Assembly (NCBI GenBank): GCA_013399875.1
Contig: VXAZ01009468.1
Coordinates: 1,423,347-1,487,346 of the forward strand
DNA length: 64,000 nucleotides
Direction of reading: 5' to 3'
Source: Gymnorhina tibicen
Lineage: Eukaryota; Chordata; Aves; Passeriformes; Artamidae
The notes under the pieces were generated by a model, which saw only the letters and a program-made list of their open reading frames with translations, was not told where the DNA came from and made no database searches. This document shows, piece after piece, positions 36,001-48,589 of the stretch; position 1 is the first letter of the stretch, and each line of letters starts with the position of its first letter. The position numbers and the translations under genes are program-made.

Positions 36001-39000
36001 AGCTAAATTCCATGGCAGACTTTGCTTCCTCCTGCCGCTGTTATCTTTCCTTGCACAGAGGCTGGAGGTAGGGGAAAGATAGAAAATGGCCTGTTTACCT
36101 TGCAATTTCTCTCCACCCCCAGCCCCCTTTGAAATGTCATCTCTAAGCTGCTTTTTCAGTCCCAATTTTTAATGGCATTTGTAAAAAGAAAGAAAAATTT
36201 TGGACACGTTTATCTGCCAAGCTGTTGTTTCCCCCCACCTCCCCGCATTGTTTTACAATGTTCCAGAAGCTGGGATGAGCCCAGCTGAGGTTAGTCAAGG
36301 AAAAACCCTGTCAAAAATCTTTCTTACTGTTATTATTTCCCCAACTTTGTCATTATCTGACTTTCCCTTTCCTCTACCCCTTGATAAATCCCTCTCATTT
36401 TTCCTCCCTGCTTAGCACTGGAGCAGCAAGGAAACACCACAAAGTTACCACCACATTACTCATTTGGGGAATCCAGCCAAGAGTGCTCTGGCCTAGCAAA
36501 ACCATCACAGCCATCTGTCTGTCTGTTGTGCTGGAGGAGAAACAAGCACACACATTTACTGAAAAGAAAGAAACCCAAAAGCCATGAAAGTCAGGAACTA
36601 GCCACCAGAACCAGCAGCCACAGAGGATATTAAGACACAGTTTCAGTCACTTCACTGGGATTTCAGATGAGCCTGTTGAGCTAAAAGCCCTCCCCTTATT
36701 GCCTTCAAAGGGGAATTAAGACAGCTAAGAGATTGGCAGAGGGGAGTCAGTAAAAGTTAAAGAGTTCATCAGGCTGCCCTCTCCTTTCCCATCTGACAGG
36801 AGCATCACTCTGCTCAAGGTGGAATATCCCCTCCAAGGGCACCTTAGGATAGGCCTAGCTGCCATGTGAGGTTAATTTATGCTTTCTGGTTGAGGTGGTT
36901 GGGACTCAGGTGTTGGGTGGGTACCTTGGGATCCCCAGGTGAACTCTCTCTGCTCCCACCTCTGTCACAGGTGGGGTACGTAGAGAATTTAGAGCTGGTC
37001 TTTGTAACCATGACCAAGAAAAGCTCAGCCTGCACCTCCTTCTCCTTTCTGAAGTAGGAATAAGGCTTTGACTATCTCATCCCACCATGATTGATGAAGG
37101 TAAAGGTTTCATCTCTCTTGGAGCTGGTCCTCAGAAGAAGACCTCCAAGTTTGCATCCTGCATCTGTTCTTGCATGCTCTGTATTTGGGTTTCCTCTGCA
37201 GCCATCAGAGAAAAGGTGGCTGGAGGTAAGAACTGGTGCCTGGAGAGGACTGGATATAAGGGGACAAGAAGGGCTTTATCTCTGCAGTGAGTATCAGTAT
37301 ATTTATCTTTCTCTCCTGTTGTTGCATCAACTGCCTGAGATGAGTTAACAACTCTGCAGTGGCATTTGAGGAGCACACAAAATGGTTTTGTCAAAATATG
37401 AATGATAAGAAAGGCCCTTAGTGTTATCAGTGTTTACTAGGGAAAGCTGGCATGGGAGGGGAAAAACCCCTGACTTATCCCAGGCTGTTAACTACATCCA
37501 GATTGTCATTAAGTTAACAATTTATACCAGACATTAAATATTCTCTTTCCTATGCAGTGAGGAATTCAGGCTATAGATGGAGAATATTTCCATGCACAGC
37601 CATGCAGTCGCTCCAGGAGGGCACTGGAGTCTGCAGGCTGTTTTTAGCCTGTTGCATGGACAGCAGAGCAGTGAGGGAGGATTTTTGACTGAAAGCAATA
37701 AAATAGCCCCTGTTACTGGTAGCTGGCCTTGGTGTCAGTACAGTGAAAAACTCTTGTCTCCTTTCCTGGGTGTTTTCCTGCCAAAAGAGAAGAAACTCGG
37801 AAAACTCTGAAAAGTGAAGACTCAGTCCAGCTTCTACTTGGCCTGAATCCCCAAAGACAGAAGAGCTCTACTCATTTAAAAGATAAGGAGTGTTGATGCT
37901 ATTAGCTCTCTTCATCCTTTTGATGAAGAGTGTCACATGTGCTGGGTGACATTTAGTGCTCCCCTGTCCCAAACTGTCCTGGGGATGCTGCTGAGAGATG
38001 ACTTTACACTGAAAGCAGCTTTGTAATTCTTCATGGAAAATCTTTGCAGGGGAAAGCCCTGACCACTCTTCCCAAAGGCCAACTGATGCTTCATGAAGAT
38101 AACTGGGCCCTATCCATGACTATACCTTTGTCTGATTTGGCTGGGAAGATTTATCTGACATCTGAACTACGAATTCCTAGTCTGAGGGTCAATATCCATA
38201 GCTGAGGCCTTCAAAGACAGCCCAGAAGTGTGGCAGGAGAGTTGAGTGCTCTGGGGTCTCTTTGTTGCCCCTACCCTGTGAACAGTCCTTGCTGTGGGTG
38301 GACATTTCACTGCACCTTGCTCGGTCCCTGTGCCATAAAACATCCTGTTTGCTTCACCATCCCATCTTCCTCATCACACACAGCACACCTCATTTCCCAC
38401 TTCACAAACACACACAGTGCCGAGGAATTTCTCTGTGAATTACAGCCATCAAGAAACAGAGTGTGTGAGTCATTTGCCCATGAAGGCAAGGCACAGTGGG
38501 AAAAGAGATGGGTCTGTGCTAGGGATGGCTCTGTGCAGCCTGTGGTGACAATTCTGCATTGCAGTTGAGGGCATTTCACAGCCAGAGGAGCAATACTCCA
38601 AAGCAGCAGGGCCCTTGCTTGGGAAGTGAGTCTGAAATAATTTCATAGCTGCCTCCATCACTTCCCTTTTTAGTTCACAGGCACAAGAGTGCAGATGCAA
38701 ACTTCAGACTGGCAATGGAGCATTTTGGGAACTCCTATATAAGCTGCAATTCAGGACCTAGTTCCCCGAGTGCCCATTTCAGACTTTGTTGCTGTAAAAG
38801 AAGCATTTGGGGCAGAAAACAACTTACCGCAGAATAATAAAAGCAGGAGACTTGGACTTTACAATCTGTTCTGAAGAATGTGAGTTCACTTACCACACAG
38901 TGAAGCAGCAATAAACTTCCCAGTAGGTAAAAGCAAACCCATGCTGGTTACCACTGTATATCACAGCTGGCCTCACCTGGCCTATCTTGCCTCAGGGCAT

Positions 39001-40140
39001 GAGATCAGCTCGTTTTGCAAGTCACCTGCACTTGATGCAAAAAAACCTAAAGTTCCTGCCCATCACGTCCGAAGCAGACATTTCAAAATTCACCATCTAG
39101 TCTGTTTACAATTTTTCATTCAAATACCAGAAGTGATTGCACCACATTATGGACTAACCGCCTGTCAAATTTAATTTCTTAAGATGAGGTTGCTTTAGAG
39201 CCAAGTGAATGAAAAGAAAAAAATACTGTCCAAACACACTAAATTATTATTTTTATGCTGGTATAGTTCCCTGAAAATTGGAGCCTTTCCTTAATCTTTT
39301 GGTTTAACTATATGGCAAACACATTACTGTCAGTCCATGGCATTATATGCAAAATTTGATCTTCCGGTAGGTCTTCATGTTTAAATGGTAATGAAATTAA
39401 TTTCTTTAAAGTAGCACAAGGTCCAGCAAGGGGCAAAGTCCTTTTCTGTACTTATTACTGAAGATCAAACACAGACCTTCATCTTCTCTTACGTGAAGTG
39501 TCTGCACTATCTGTTGGGACAAGGCTTCTCACTTTATATATATTGTGGCCCACCTGAAGGCCTCAGGGACATAAAGGTTTATTAATGCTCTTCACTCCTA
39601 GGAAGGAGCCTCACCTCAGCAGCACACATGTGCTGTCCACCACAGGATGATAACCATTGCTGGCACAGAGAAAACTGGGCCCTGTGTATGGATTTTGGTG
39701 CAAACCTAAACCCAGGCTCTCATCCCTCACCCTACTGGAGGGTAGATCTCAAATTTTGACTGGTCTGATGCAAGTTCACACACATGGGGAAAAATCTCAG
39801 AGAAGCCTCAGTGTGCAAACCTTTGGTGGGAATACCTTGTAGCTCAGCTGCTAAAATAGCTAAAATTTGGGTTTAAGCGTGGCTTAGTGCCTTGACCCTG
39901 AGACTGCAAAAGGGAGGACAAGGAAGGGGGAAAAGGTTAGGAGAGCCCTTGAGGATCTGGGTGGCATAAAAGGAGCCTAAAACCATCCAAGGAAACTTTG
40001 ATTGAAACAGGGGAGAAGTAACAGCAGAAGCTCCCAGTAAAGATGATAACCCTACTGCTGTCAATAACTAGGATATGGCATCTGTGGAGGCAGTCTAAAC
40101 TTTACACCTCTCCAAATTAGCCAGGTAGGCTATGCTTTCT
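33015..40140. other. Unique non-coding sequence with a GC-richer patch
   Basis: A GC-richer patch at 33260-33740 follows a strong acceptor (CCCTTCTTTCTTTCAG near 33257-33272) but has no clear donor or known protein. A purine-rich stretch lies at 35715-35775, preceded by the hairpin CTTTCTTTAATCAAAGAAAG. The 24-nt exon-like segment at 37202-37225 is listed separately. No identifiable gene is present. Confidence 0.55.
37202..37225 (+). other. Candidate 24-nt microexon
   Basis: A long pyrimidine-rich acceptor ends GGGTTTCCTCTGCAG, and the donor is GGAG|GTAAGAAC. The 24-nt segment is a multiple of three and open in all three phases (PSEKRWLE in phase 0). Within 35 nt upstream lies TTGCATGCTCTG, containing UGCAUG (the RBFOX motif) and UGC elements, which are known positive signals for neural microexons. 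No flanking exon or gene could be identified. Confidence 0.25.
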
Positions 40141-40141
40141 C

Positions 40142-40161
40142 TTTTTTTTTTTTTTTTTTTT
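40142..40161. repeat. (T)20 homopolymer
   Basis: Twenty T residues between CTTTCTC and AAGGCTGC. No retroposon body is recognised on either side. Confidence 0.88.
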
Positions 40162-40449
40162 AAGGCTGCTTAAGAAAACACAAAGCTAGAAAATTACTTA
40201 GTGGAAACATCACTATCTAAAAGAAAGTTACTTTGGACAAATGCCAAAAGGAGGGGCAAACAAAAATTAAGATTGTCTGTGAACCAGTGGAAAACCTTTT
40301 GAAGTAACTATAATCATTCTTGATGTATTATCAGAGACCAAGTCCAGCTCTGATCTGCTAGTGTTTTTCATCTGCAGTTTCCAGCATGCTTTATAACCTC
40401 CCTCTGCCTCCATTCTTATAGGAAAGCAGAAGAGAAATTTGTTATGGCT

Positions 40450-40530
40450 GAGTGCCTCGGGTCACACAGCCAGCCAGTGACTGGCAGAGATACCAAGTCT
40501 GCTGCCTCCCAGAAGCAGTCTAATTTATTG
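40450..40530 (+). repeat. Fossil of an ancient amniote interspersed repeat
   Basis: GGGTCACACAGCCAGCCAGT, GGCAGAGATACCAAG and CTGCCTCCCA line up in order with the familiar ancient-repeat wording (AAGGTCACACAGCAAGTCAG...GGCAGAGC...TCCTGACTCCCA) found across amniote genomes. I do not name the family with confidence. The copy is old and diverged. Confidence 0.5.
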
Positions 40531-40534
40531 ATTT

Positions 40535-42655
40535 TCCTCATGTGGGTGTAGACTGTTGCTAATGAGAAGAAAGAATGGTGAACAAAAATGATTCCCAGCT
40601 CCTACCTCCTACCAGAAATATCCAACCAATTTTGTCAACAGCTGATTTTCCCCAAAGTCTCTCTCATTTCCACCTTGCATACCCCGGTTGGCTCAATCCT
40701 CTCTCCTCACCAGTGATTTCACTGCCCTACATTGTGCTGAGGATCATATCAGCCCTTTCTGTAGCTAGGGGTTGAAATATTTATTGGGGAACAGGGTGTT
40801 TCTGAAATGATAAGAAAACTTGTAAAATACATAGTTATTTGTGGAAACTATTATCAGTAAACAAGTTACCAGCCAAGAGTTTCCAATTTCTAGTTAAGCC
40901 ATGCTGACATAGCCTGAAAGAAGGGCTTGAGGAAATTTTACCAAGCTTCTTCAAACTTTTTAAGCGATAACACAGTGGTTTTACAGCACACACGTAAACC
41001 CATGCACAGTGAGATAAAAGTTTTGTCCTCACATTGGCACACCAGAGCGAATGGCTGGGAATTCTTCTGAAATCTCTTACTGAACCCCCAGTTTTCCTGG
41101 GTTCACACTGGTTTTGTGTGCAGCTCATCAGCACAGGGGAGCTGAAGGAGGGGAGCGTTACTGGCCCTTCCTCCAATGCACTGAAAACTCCCTTTTCAGA
41201 GCCTCCAAAGAGGCTTTAAAAGTTGCTGAAGTGGCAATCAGCCCTGGTAAAGGGGAGAAGGGTGCCTGTTCATTTCCTCGTTTGTTCAGGTCCCCCACCT
41301 TTGCGGGGGCCAGTATAGTTTTCATGTGGATGGATTGCTGCCGGTGCCTCGGGCTTTGAGCAGCTTGGTGGCAGGATTTGAGAGGGAAGGGTTGCAATAG
41401 GAAGGACAGTGAGTGATGGTGAAACATGGCATGTCCACAACTAAATGTGACCATTCCCCTCCCCCTGCTCTCTGCCTTTTCTATTTCAATACACACAAGC
41501 ACTGATGTTAATAGAGCTGACTTCAGAAAGGCAGCAGTCACTGCAAGCAAGAAGGTCTGGGTATTAGCCTGGAAATAAGATGAACAAATAGCCTTGGGAA
41601 ACTGCTTGCCTGCTATTTCTCCAACCACAGCCCCTTGCTTCTCTAGGGAATTGGTGCTCCTCCTACAGATTGGTTACACCACTGAACTTGTTTTCCCTCT
41701 CTGTCTCGTGTCCATCCCAGTCCCTGTGGTTCTGCAGTGCTCTTCGGGGGCCTGATGTCCAGGGCAGACCCCAGATACCTCCTGAATCCACATCCAGAGC
41801 CAACCTGGTGCTTCCCTCATCCCTGCACCACACTGTTCTTAGGAAGGAAACCTGGGTCACAGGCTGTGCAGGAGCCTCAGCTTCTTCTGTAGGTCTCCAA
41901 GGTGGACAGTCAGGGACATAGGTCTCACTGCAGGGGATACCTGACCCTCCTGATGTGAACACATCCAGGGCCTGTTTCCTCTTGGCTGGGTGCCTCTGCA
42001 GGCTTAGAGCCAAACACTGGGAAACAAGAGATAATGGGAGCTTGGGTGGAATTTGTGCTGGCTGCATCCAGCCCATTTACTGTGTCCACAGAAACTCTTT
42101 ATTTTTTCAGAAGAGATGCAGAAAACAAGGGATGGTTCTCTATTGTTCTGCATGTTACTGGCAATAGAAATGGAAAATGTTCTCGTCCAAGCCAAGAGCT
42201 GCTCAACACTTTTGGGAATAGGGAGGTGTAAAAGTTGTCTGCCAGCTGCCTTATCCCTTCTTCCTGCTTTTTAGTCAAAGGATGGGATTTACTGTGCAGC
42301 CAACAACCGGATGCCTCACCTGCATCTCCTGCTCTCAGCCATGCAGTACAGTGCTCTCCTCTGCACAGCACTGACTCTCCCATGAGCTGCCTTGGGGAGC
42401 TAACAAGCAGAGAGTTATTCCCTTCTGCAGGGTTGCTTCTGTGCTGGAAAGTTTTCCCCCATAAATCAATAGGCCGCAGGAGGTCTCTGATCTGTGTGTG
42501 TGTGATAAGACATGGTCAGCACAGAAGCACCGCCCATCCTGCTCCCCTCCACAGCTCCTCTGAGAGGTCCATCCTACTGAAGTGGCTGAGAGTCATGTTG
42601 GAAGGCAGAAAATAGAACAGCCTTTAAGCAGTGGCTTAAAAGTTTTCAGGCTCCC
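40535..42655. other. Unique non-coding sequence
   Basis: Frames of 137 and 156 codons occur on the minus strand (41663-42076, 41158-41628). Neither shows a domain or paired splice sites. Nothing supportable is seen. Confidence 0.55.
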
Positions 42656-42660
42656 AAGTA

Positions 42661-42717
42661 CAGAATCATTAAGGTTGGAAAAGGCCTCCAAGATCATCGA
42701 GTCCAACTTTTGACCAA
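42661..42717 (-). mobile_element. CR1 LINE 3' end, antisense
   Basis: The plus strand reads CAGAATCATTAAGGTTGGAA, then AAGGCCTCCAAGATCATCGA and GTCCAACTTTTGACC. This is the reverse complement of a typical songbird CR1 3' untranslated end. Only the terminal ~57 bp remains, with no octamer array retained. It is less diverged than the 32.9 kb copy. Confidence 0.85.
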
Positions 42718-43269
42718 GTGTTGGGATAATGGAAATACTGGCAACCAGACAGCATCAGAGAGGAATTGCTCTGGAGAAATCAAAACCTGGAGGGTGGATC
42801 GGTGGCAACAGTTCCCATCTTCAACAAGGATAAATCCTCTGAACCCACTTATTCACCTCTGCAGGAAAACTGGTTCTCAAAAGGCTGGTGTAAAAGGAAA
42901 GGGAGGGTGGGGATGCTCTTTGTATGAACCTCAGCAACCTGCTTGAGGGTAACAGAAACACCCATTAGCTTCAAAGCCTGGGTTGTTTGTGTCTTCCTTT
43001 GAGAGAAGAGAGCCCCAAGGAAGCATCTGTATTTAGAAGGCTCCAGAGAGACATTCTGTACTGAGTACAGAGGAGCAACAGGCCAGGAACCAGCTTCCCT
43101 GCTCGTGCCAGCACTGTACTTAGGGGAGGCTGGGTCTTGTGTGGGAAGGACAGTTCCTGGGCCATTTGCAAAGGGATTGGGAAAAGTTGCCACAAATACA
43201 TTGCAATGAATAATCCTCTGCTAGATCACAGATGACTGAGGCGGGGTGGGGAGACTCAGACATTTAAGT

Positions 43270-43312
43270 TGATACCTAATAGGTCTTTTCCATCTCTGAT
43301 TTCTGTGATGTG
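43270..43312 (+). mobile_element. Possible CR1 3' end
   Basis: AATAGGTCTTTTCCATCTCT followed by GATTTCTGTGATGTG resembles a CR1 terminus (AGGTCTTTTCCAACCT...GATTCTGTGATTCTG). It is short and lacks a full octamer repeat, so the call is tentative. Confidence 0.45.
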
Positions 43313-43314
43313 TT

Positions 43315-45420
43315 GTACACAAAACAACAAGCAGCAGCTGAAATCAATGCACAGCCAGAGCCAAGTGTAGAGGTTTTAATCAATCCGAGAAGCCATTTAT
43401 TGTGAGGATCCAACAAAGCCACAGAGATTATCATTACTACACATGAAAAAGGGACGTGGAAAGCAAAAGGGAAGCATTGAGCTCCTACTTTGTGGGGACT
43501 GAAAATTGTACCTATTGCTTCTGTACCTGTCAGACTTAATAGTGGCATAGCAAGAGCGAATAACTTGGGCAGGGGTGTGGAGAGACGGGATCATTAAATC
43601 CCAGGTATTGATCAATGCTGGGCTTAGAACAGGACTAGCTTTTGACTACCTATGCTTGGGAAGGAAAGCTTAGCCCCCAAGATAAATGATGTTTTCCACT
43701 GACACATCTGGGTGAAACATCGAGGAGCTGTGAGCCAAGACTGGCTTGTGAAGGGACAGTGTATATGAAGGCAGATCTTCGGGACCTGGAAAAATCAGTA
43801 AATAAATATCCTGCACACCCATCTCCTTTGCAAGTGAGAACTGGCCATTCCTCTTTCCCTCAGCAGGGTTTTAAAAGGATGAAGTATGTCATGGAAAATG
43901 CCAATAACTGGGAGCAAACAGTTGCTGCACGTGGTGCAGAGATGGGTGCCCTGCCCTCTGAATTCTCCTGCCTGTGAACAAAAGCCACCTCTGACTCCAG
44001 AAAGGGGATCTTGTCTTTGTTTCTTGGCACACACTAGATGCCCAGGTCTAAGTACTTCTAGCAGATTTAAAGTTAAAATTGGATCCAACTTCCGAGTCTG
44101 GACCAGTTTTCTTCTGAATGTAAAACAGTGGGGGCCTTCAGGCTCAGGCAAGAGCAATTGCTGTGTTGTGTTGGTGGTGACAGAAGTAGCCCTGATGTTG
44201 AACAGCAAGGAACTGTAGTTCATAAATGATGACCTCATAAAGTATATTGGTGCATCTCAATATGATTACCAAGTAGATGGTAATTAAACTTCAGCAATTT
44301 CAGGAACACAATAATTTTCATTACACAATATTTGGAGGGGTTGTAGAGGTAACGGAAGGAACTACATAATCTAATAGACCTTTGCAAGACCTCTTCCATC
44401 TTCATCTTCTTTGATGTTCTAAATGTAAAAACTGAGCAGAACCATCACTCCAAGCAATAAGGAAAAATGCACATTGTAGCAGATGTTCAGAGCTGCCCAG
44501 AAGAAGACCGGAGGAAAGTGTAGACTTGGCTCAGTTCTCTGTCCCACCAGGAGATACGCAGGATTTCTTTACCTTCCTTGGCTCCCAATTCCTTCAGACA
44601 TTTCATTCTCTTCTGTTAGGACACCTAAATTCTTCCTACTTGCTGCCACACCCAGCTCAGGATCAGGGCAGCTGAAGTGGCTGTGCAGGGACAGGGACAC
44701 AGAGCAACATCACACATACAACACGGCCCAAAGCCTGGGCTCACCGGTGGTTCTGATCTTCCTTTTCCATCCCCACACAACTCAAAGGCCACAGCAGTTG
44801 TGGCCAACTTGGCTTTCAACTGACAAACATCAGCACGGGTTCAGGGCTTTTTCACCACCAGATTTTTTCCAGAAGTCTGCTGTCCCCACACGGCCTCTTC
44901 AGCTCTGGCAGTTACCATGTTATTGATATCCAAGTGATCTTCTTTAAAAGCTCACATGGACATGGCTGTGGGGCAGAGCCATCTCTCAGTGACCACGTCC
45001 TTGTCTGCCTTACTGCAGAGCAGGATCTGAATTCCCTGTGCACAAACTGGGTGAGAAAGCCATGGCTGAATCCCCATTTGTGAAATACCAGACAATGCAG
45101 GCCAACAAGAGCCAGTTTTCTGCTGCTCTTTAGCCGTGTCTCCATTTACGTCAGCATCTGTGCATTTTGCATCCCCTTTTTCATTCCAAAACTTTCAGTG
45201 CCGTGGCCATGAGAAATAAGCATGCAGAACAAGCACCCAAGAGCCGCAGAGAGGAGAATACCCAAACAAAACAAAATGTTCATTAATCTCTTTTTAATGT
45301 ATCTTTTCTCCTTTCCCTCCCCATAAGAGGAGATGGTGGGGGCTGGCAAGGGGGAGGGACGATCCCAGCAGAACAGCCTAACTATAAAAATATGAGTGCA
45401 GTTGCTAAAAGCCCAATCTA
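43315..45420. other. Unique non-coding sequence
   Basis: No gene is recognised. Frames of 147 codons on each strand (43795-44238 minus, 44483-44926 plus) lack domain signatures. A weak CR1-like wording near 44380-44400 is not called. Confidence 0.55.
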
Positions 45421-45424
45421 TTTT

Positions 45425-45560
45425 CAAATGATGTGCTCTAATGGAATGTTGCTGTACATCTTTTGATGAGACAGGAGTCTATTTAAAAAGACAGGCGCTT
45501 TCGAATGTGCTTTTAAACCCCGTCTGTCAATTAGAACAACATCAAGGGTTCAGTGGCTGG
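45425..45560. promoter_or_regulatory. Putative conserved non-coding element
   Basis: Complex sequence with TTTGATGAGACAGGAG, TATTTAAAAAGACAGGCGC, TTTTAAACCCCGTCTGTCAATTAG (described in parts). It contains a TGTCAA MEIS/TALE-type core and an ATTAG homeodomain core. It is non-repetitive, has no ORF, and is flanked on the right by a purine-rich tract (45585-45710). Confidence 0.28.
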
Positions 45561-45584
45561 GAAAAAAGATGACAGTAATGAAAA

Positions 45585-45710
45585 GCTGGGAGGGCAGCAG
45601 AAGAAAAGAAAGATAAAGACAAAAAAAGGTGGGGGGGGAGAAAAGAAGACAGGAGGAAAAGAAAGAAATCAGTATTTAAAAAAAAAGGAAGAAAAACGAA
45701 GCAAAGGTAC
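45585..45710. repeat. Low-complexity purine-rich tract
   Basis: About 125 bp composed mostly of A and G (runs such as AAAAAAAGG and GGTGGGGGGGGAG), irregular and not a clean tandem array. Confidence 0.75.
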
Positions 45711-46069
45711 GGCAGAATAAAGATTTATAAAGAATAGCAGAGAATAAAGATTCATGAAACAAGATTGCACTCTTTTACCCCCAAAATTATGTATTCATTC
45801 ATAGCCAAGAAGTATGCTGAGTACAGAGAAAGCAGAAAATGCAATGCCTCTTAAAATCTGATTCCCTGCATTACTCAGCATCTCTAAGTAAGGGAGAAGA
45901 AAGTGATGCTCAGCCTTTCCGTGGATGGATCCCATGCTGGGACCTCTTCCTGCAGCTCTGCCATGAACCTGAGCAAACGTAGGAAGATAATTTAATCTCT
46001 GAGAGGCACTAAGGTGAGGATCCCTACAGGGAAAAAGTCCATGAGGAAATTTATAACTGGCATTAAGTG

Positions 46070-46150
46070 CAGGATGCAGAGAGCAGTAAATAAGTCACTG
46101 GGCCACACAGTGAACATGGCAGGGAAAAGAAACTTTGGGCTGGGTTCTCC
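46070..46150 (+). repeat. Possible ancient interspersed-repeat fossil
   Basis: AAATAAGTCACTGGGCCACA then CAGTGAACATGGCAGGG follows the order of the AAGTGACTTGCCCAAGGTCACACAG...GGCAG segment of the same ancient family seen at 40.45 kb. Similarity is partial. Confidence 0.3.
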
Positions 46151-46154
46151 CCAA

Positions 46155-48095
46155 GGGAATGGTATCTCACCTGCACACTGGAGGTGTCAGGAAAGGTGAA
46201 GGTGGAGGTGGGCACAGTGCAAAGAAACTAAAAATTATATGTGGATTTGGTTTGGTCTCCCAAGCCCAATGCCCAAGATGCAAGACTCAGAGGTCTAAAT
46301 GCTCCCATGAAAGTCAGTGACAGTGTTTCTGTGCCTCAGTCCCCTCTGGTGCAGACAGCTCTTCCATGCAGGGTCTCCTGGTGCTCACCTGTAGCAGGGA
46401 GTCCATATCCAAGCCACACAGGGTACCTGAAGCAGCTGCTGTCCTGCAGGAGGAGCAGAAGATTTGGAAGAACAAGTTGTGTTTCACACCTTTTGCCCTG
46501 GAAAGAACATACACACTTGCCAAGAAGCAGTCCTGAGCTCTCACTCATGTTGCTGGGATTGAGACACTTTTGTTTTGTTCGTTTCTACGACTACACATTG
46601 TTTATGGCCTCTGTTGCAGCAAGCCTTAAAAAGTCATAACATTTAACATATCCAGCTCCTTGAGAAACTAAATAAATCCTCTTCATCAGTTCCCTTTGCT
46701 GCTTGTGGAGCTGTTCATGAAAGGCAGTGCACTATTTCTCCAGGTTTAATTGCAGGCACTCACTCAGGTTACAGCAGAGCAGGGAGCCATGGGCAGGGTT
46801 AATCCTACAGCTGGATGCTTTGCAGGAGCCCACAGGCATCCTGGGCTGTGCTGGCACTCGCTGTGCTCAGCTCTCTACAAAGGTACAACCAAAGGGTGGA
46901 GAGAAGTTAAACCAGCGTGACGAGGAATCCTCTCTCCAGATTAGACCCAAGTGGATTTACACACCTTAATGAGAAAAACTGGAGCTTTTCAGTTTCTTTT
47001 TTCACACGATGTTTGAAGAAAGGGACGTGCAATCTCTCTCTCATGTGGCAGTGTAATTAGGCAGTGTAATCTGCAGGGAAGGAGGTAAGAAAAGCAGCAA
47101 GCTAACTTGAAATACTTCATATTTTTGCATCATCTGCTGATGTATGGTAACTTGTTGGCTATGCTGGTAGCTTTCTTGTATATCTCCATCCTATTTCTGG
47201 ACAAAACAGTGCTTGTTCAGCCAAGAAAACACTTTACAGGTATCAGCCATGCAAAGATGTTAATTGGGGATAAATACTGAAGTTTCCCAAGTTAGACAAG
47301 AGAATCAAGAGCCCCAAAGGCTCTTTTATGTAGCTCCCTCAGGCATTACTCCAGATATATAACAAAAATACTACAGGGAAACAATTAATAGCAGAGCTGG
47401 CTGCTGCAGGAAGTTCATGGCCACAAAAATATGAAGCTCTTATCAAGCCTTGGCACCCACAGGCATTCTGTTGAGTTCAGTGAAGGCTTCCTTGTCAGCC
47501 CGTATTTTCCAAGGTGGATGTTACGGTTTAGGACAAATAAGTAGAGCTCCCTTGCACAGAGGCTGGTCAGTATTTGCTGTCTCTGAAGCAGACGGGCCAG
47601 TGTCCCCATCCTTTGAACCCCAGGCTCTTCCTCTCTGTGTAAGGGGAGGCACGGGGCACTGCCAGTGCTAGGAGTGCAGAGAGAGTTTGGTGTGGGCACA
47701 GGATCACGCCAAAGCTCCCATTTGTGCTCCGCTCAGGCAGCAGCAGCACAGGAGCCATGTCTGGAGGGACAACGCTCAGGGTTTGGGGGGCTCGGGTGAG
47801 CTGGGGTCCCTCTCTGCCTGTCCTGTTTTCCTCCCCACAGAGACACCCAAACTCCACATGTTGAGATAACACCCTCCCCTGTTGGGAGAATAAACGCACT
47901 GCAGAGTGTGAGGTGCTTGGAGACTGTGGAAAAGAGGTCTAAGTAAGAACCTTCACCGAGCTGGCATGTTTAAGCAGTCACCACTCAGATCTTCAGTCAT
48001 CATTACCCAGGGAAACCAGCTGTTCTTCTGCTATTTATGATCTCCCCCTTAAATCTACCCTCCCTATGACTCAACCCACAGGCTTTAAAGTGTGC
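46155..48095. other. Unique sequence with a possible short terminal exon
   Basis: A strong acceptor (CTGTTTTCCTCCCCACAG at 47823-47840) lies about 50 bp before an AATAAA (47889-47894) with GT-rich sequence after it. This could be a small non-coding terminal exon of a plus-strand transcript. The upstream donor 45 bp away is too close for a normal vertebrate intron. Otherwise nothing is supportable. Confidence 0.3.
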
Positions 48096-48099
48096 AGTG

Positions 48100-48160
48100 T
48101 ATTGACATTTATATAGTACATTTCATACACTTCCTCTCAAAGCTTTTTACAAAGCCATGA
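48100..48160 (+). repeat. Ancient repeat fossil, copy 1
   Basis: ACATTTATATAGTACATTTC, ATACACTTCCTCTCAAAGC and TTTTTACAAAG match in order the ancient amniote repeat wording TTTATATAGCGCCTTTCAT...CTCAAAGCGCTTTACAAA. The family is not named with confidence. Confidence 0.5.
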
Positions 48161-48514
48161 ATTACATACCTGTCACCCACTGAATTCATTCATCCAAAAA
48201 AGCAGCAGTCATTACGCACTCAGCAATAAGCCTCATAACACTGCCAGCCATTGAGTTTGTATATGTGTGCACCAAAGAGATAAAGTTACTTTAATGCCAT
48301 CTTTGCTATTAATGCAACGGAGAGCAAAGGAGGGGAAGGACAAGGAGACGGGGAGTAAATGATGGGTGGGAGGGTCTGGGTCTTTCTCCATACCTAGATG
48401 TAGAGATGTAGCATATATTAACTGCCTAAGAGGCTGCAGCTGCAGGAAGGTAATTGTGTGAGTGGCAAGGTGCCTCCATCCTGGTCTATAGGAGAGATAT
48501 TAAAACAATAGAAT

Positions 48515-48585
48515 GCTTTGCATTTGTTTTGCTCCTTTCATTCTGTGATCCCAAAGTGCTTTTTAGACATTAATTAATTCTCACT
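48515..48585 (+). repeat. Ancient repeat fossil, copy 2
   Basis: GCTTTGCATTTGTTTTGCTC, CTTTCATTCTGTGATCCCAA and AGTGCTTTTTAGACATTAATTAATT follow the same consensus order as copy 1 and extend further through the ATTAATTAA segment. It has the same orientation and lies about 415 bp downstream of copy 1. Confidence 0.55.
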
Positions 48586-48589
48586 AAAG

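Noticed and set aside
41663..42076. 137-codon minus-strand frame
   Set aside because: Coding-like length but no domain, no acceptor/donor pair matching the frame and no poly(A) signal.
47687..47869. Two-exon reading across a 45-bp intron at about 47796-47840
   Set aside because: 45 bp is below the usual minimum intron length in vertebrates and the unspliced frame is equally open.
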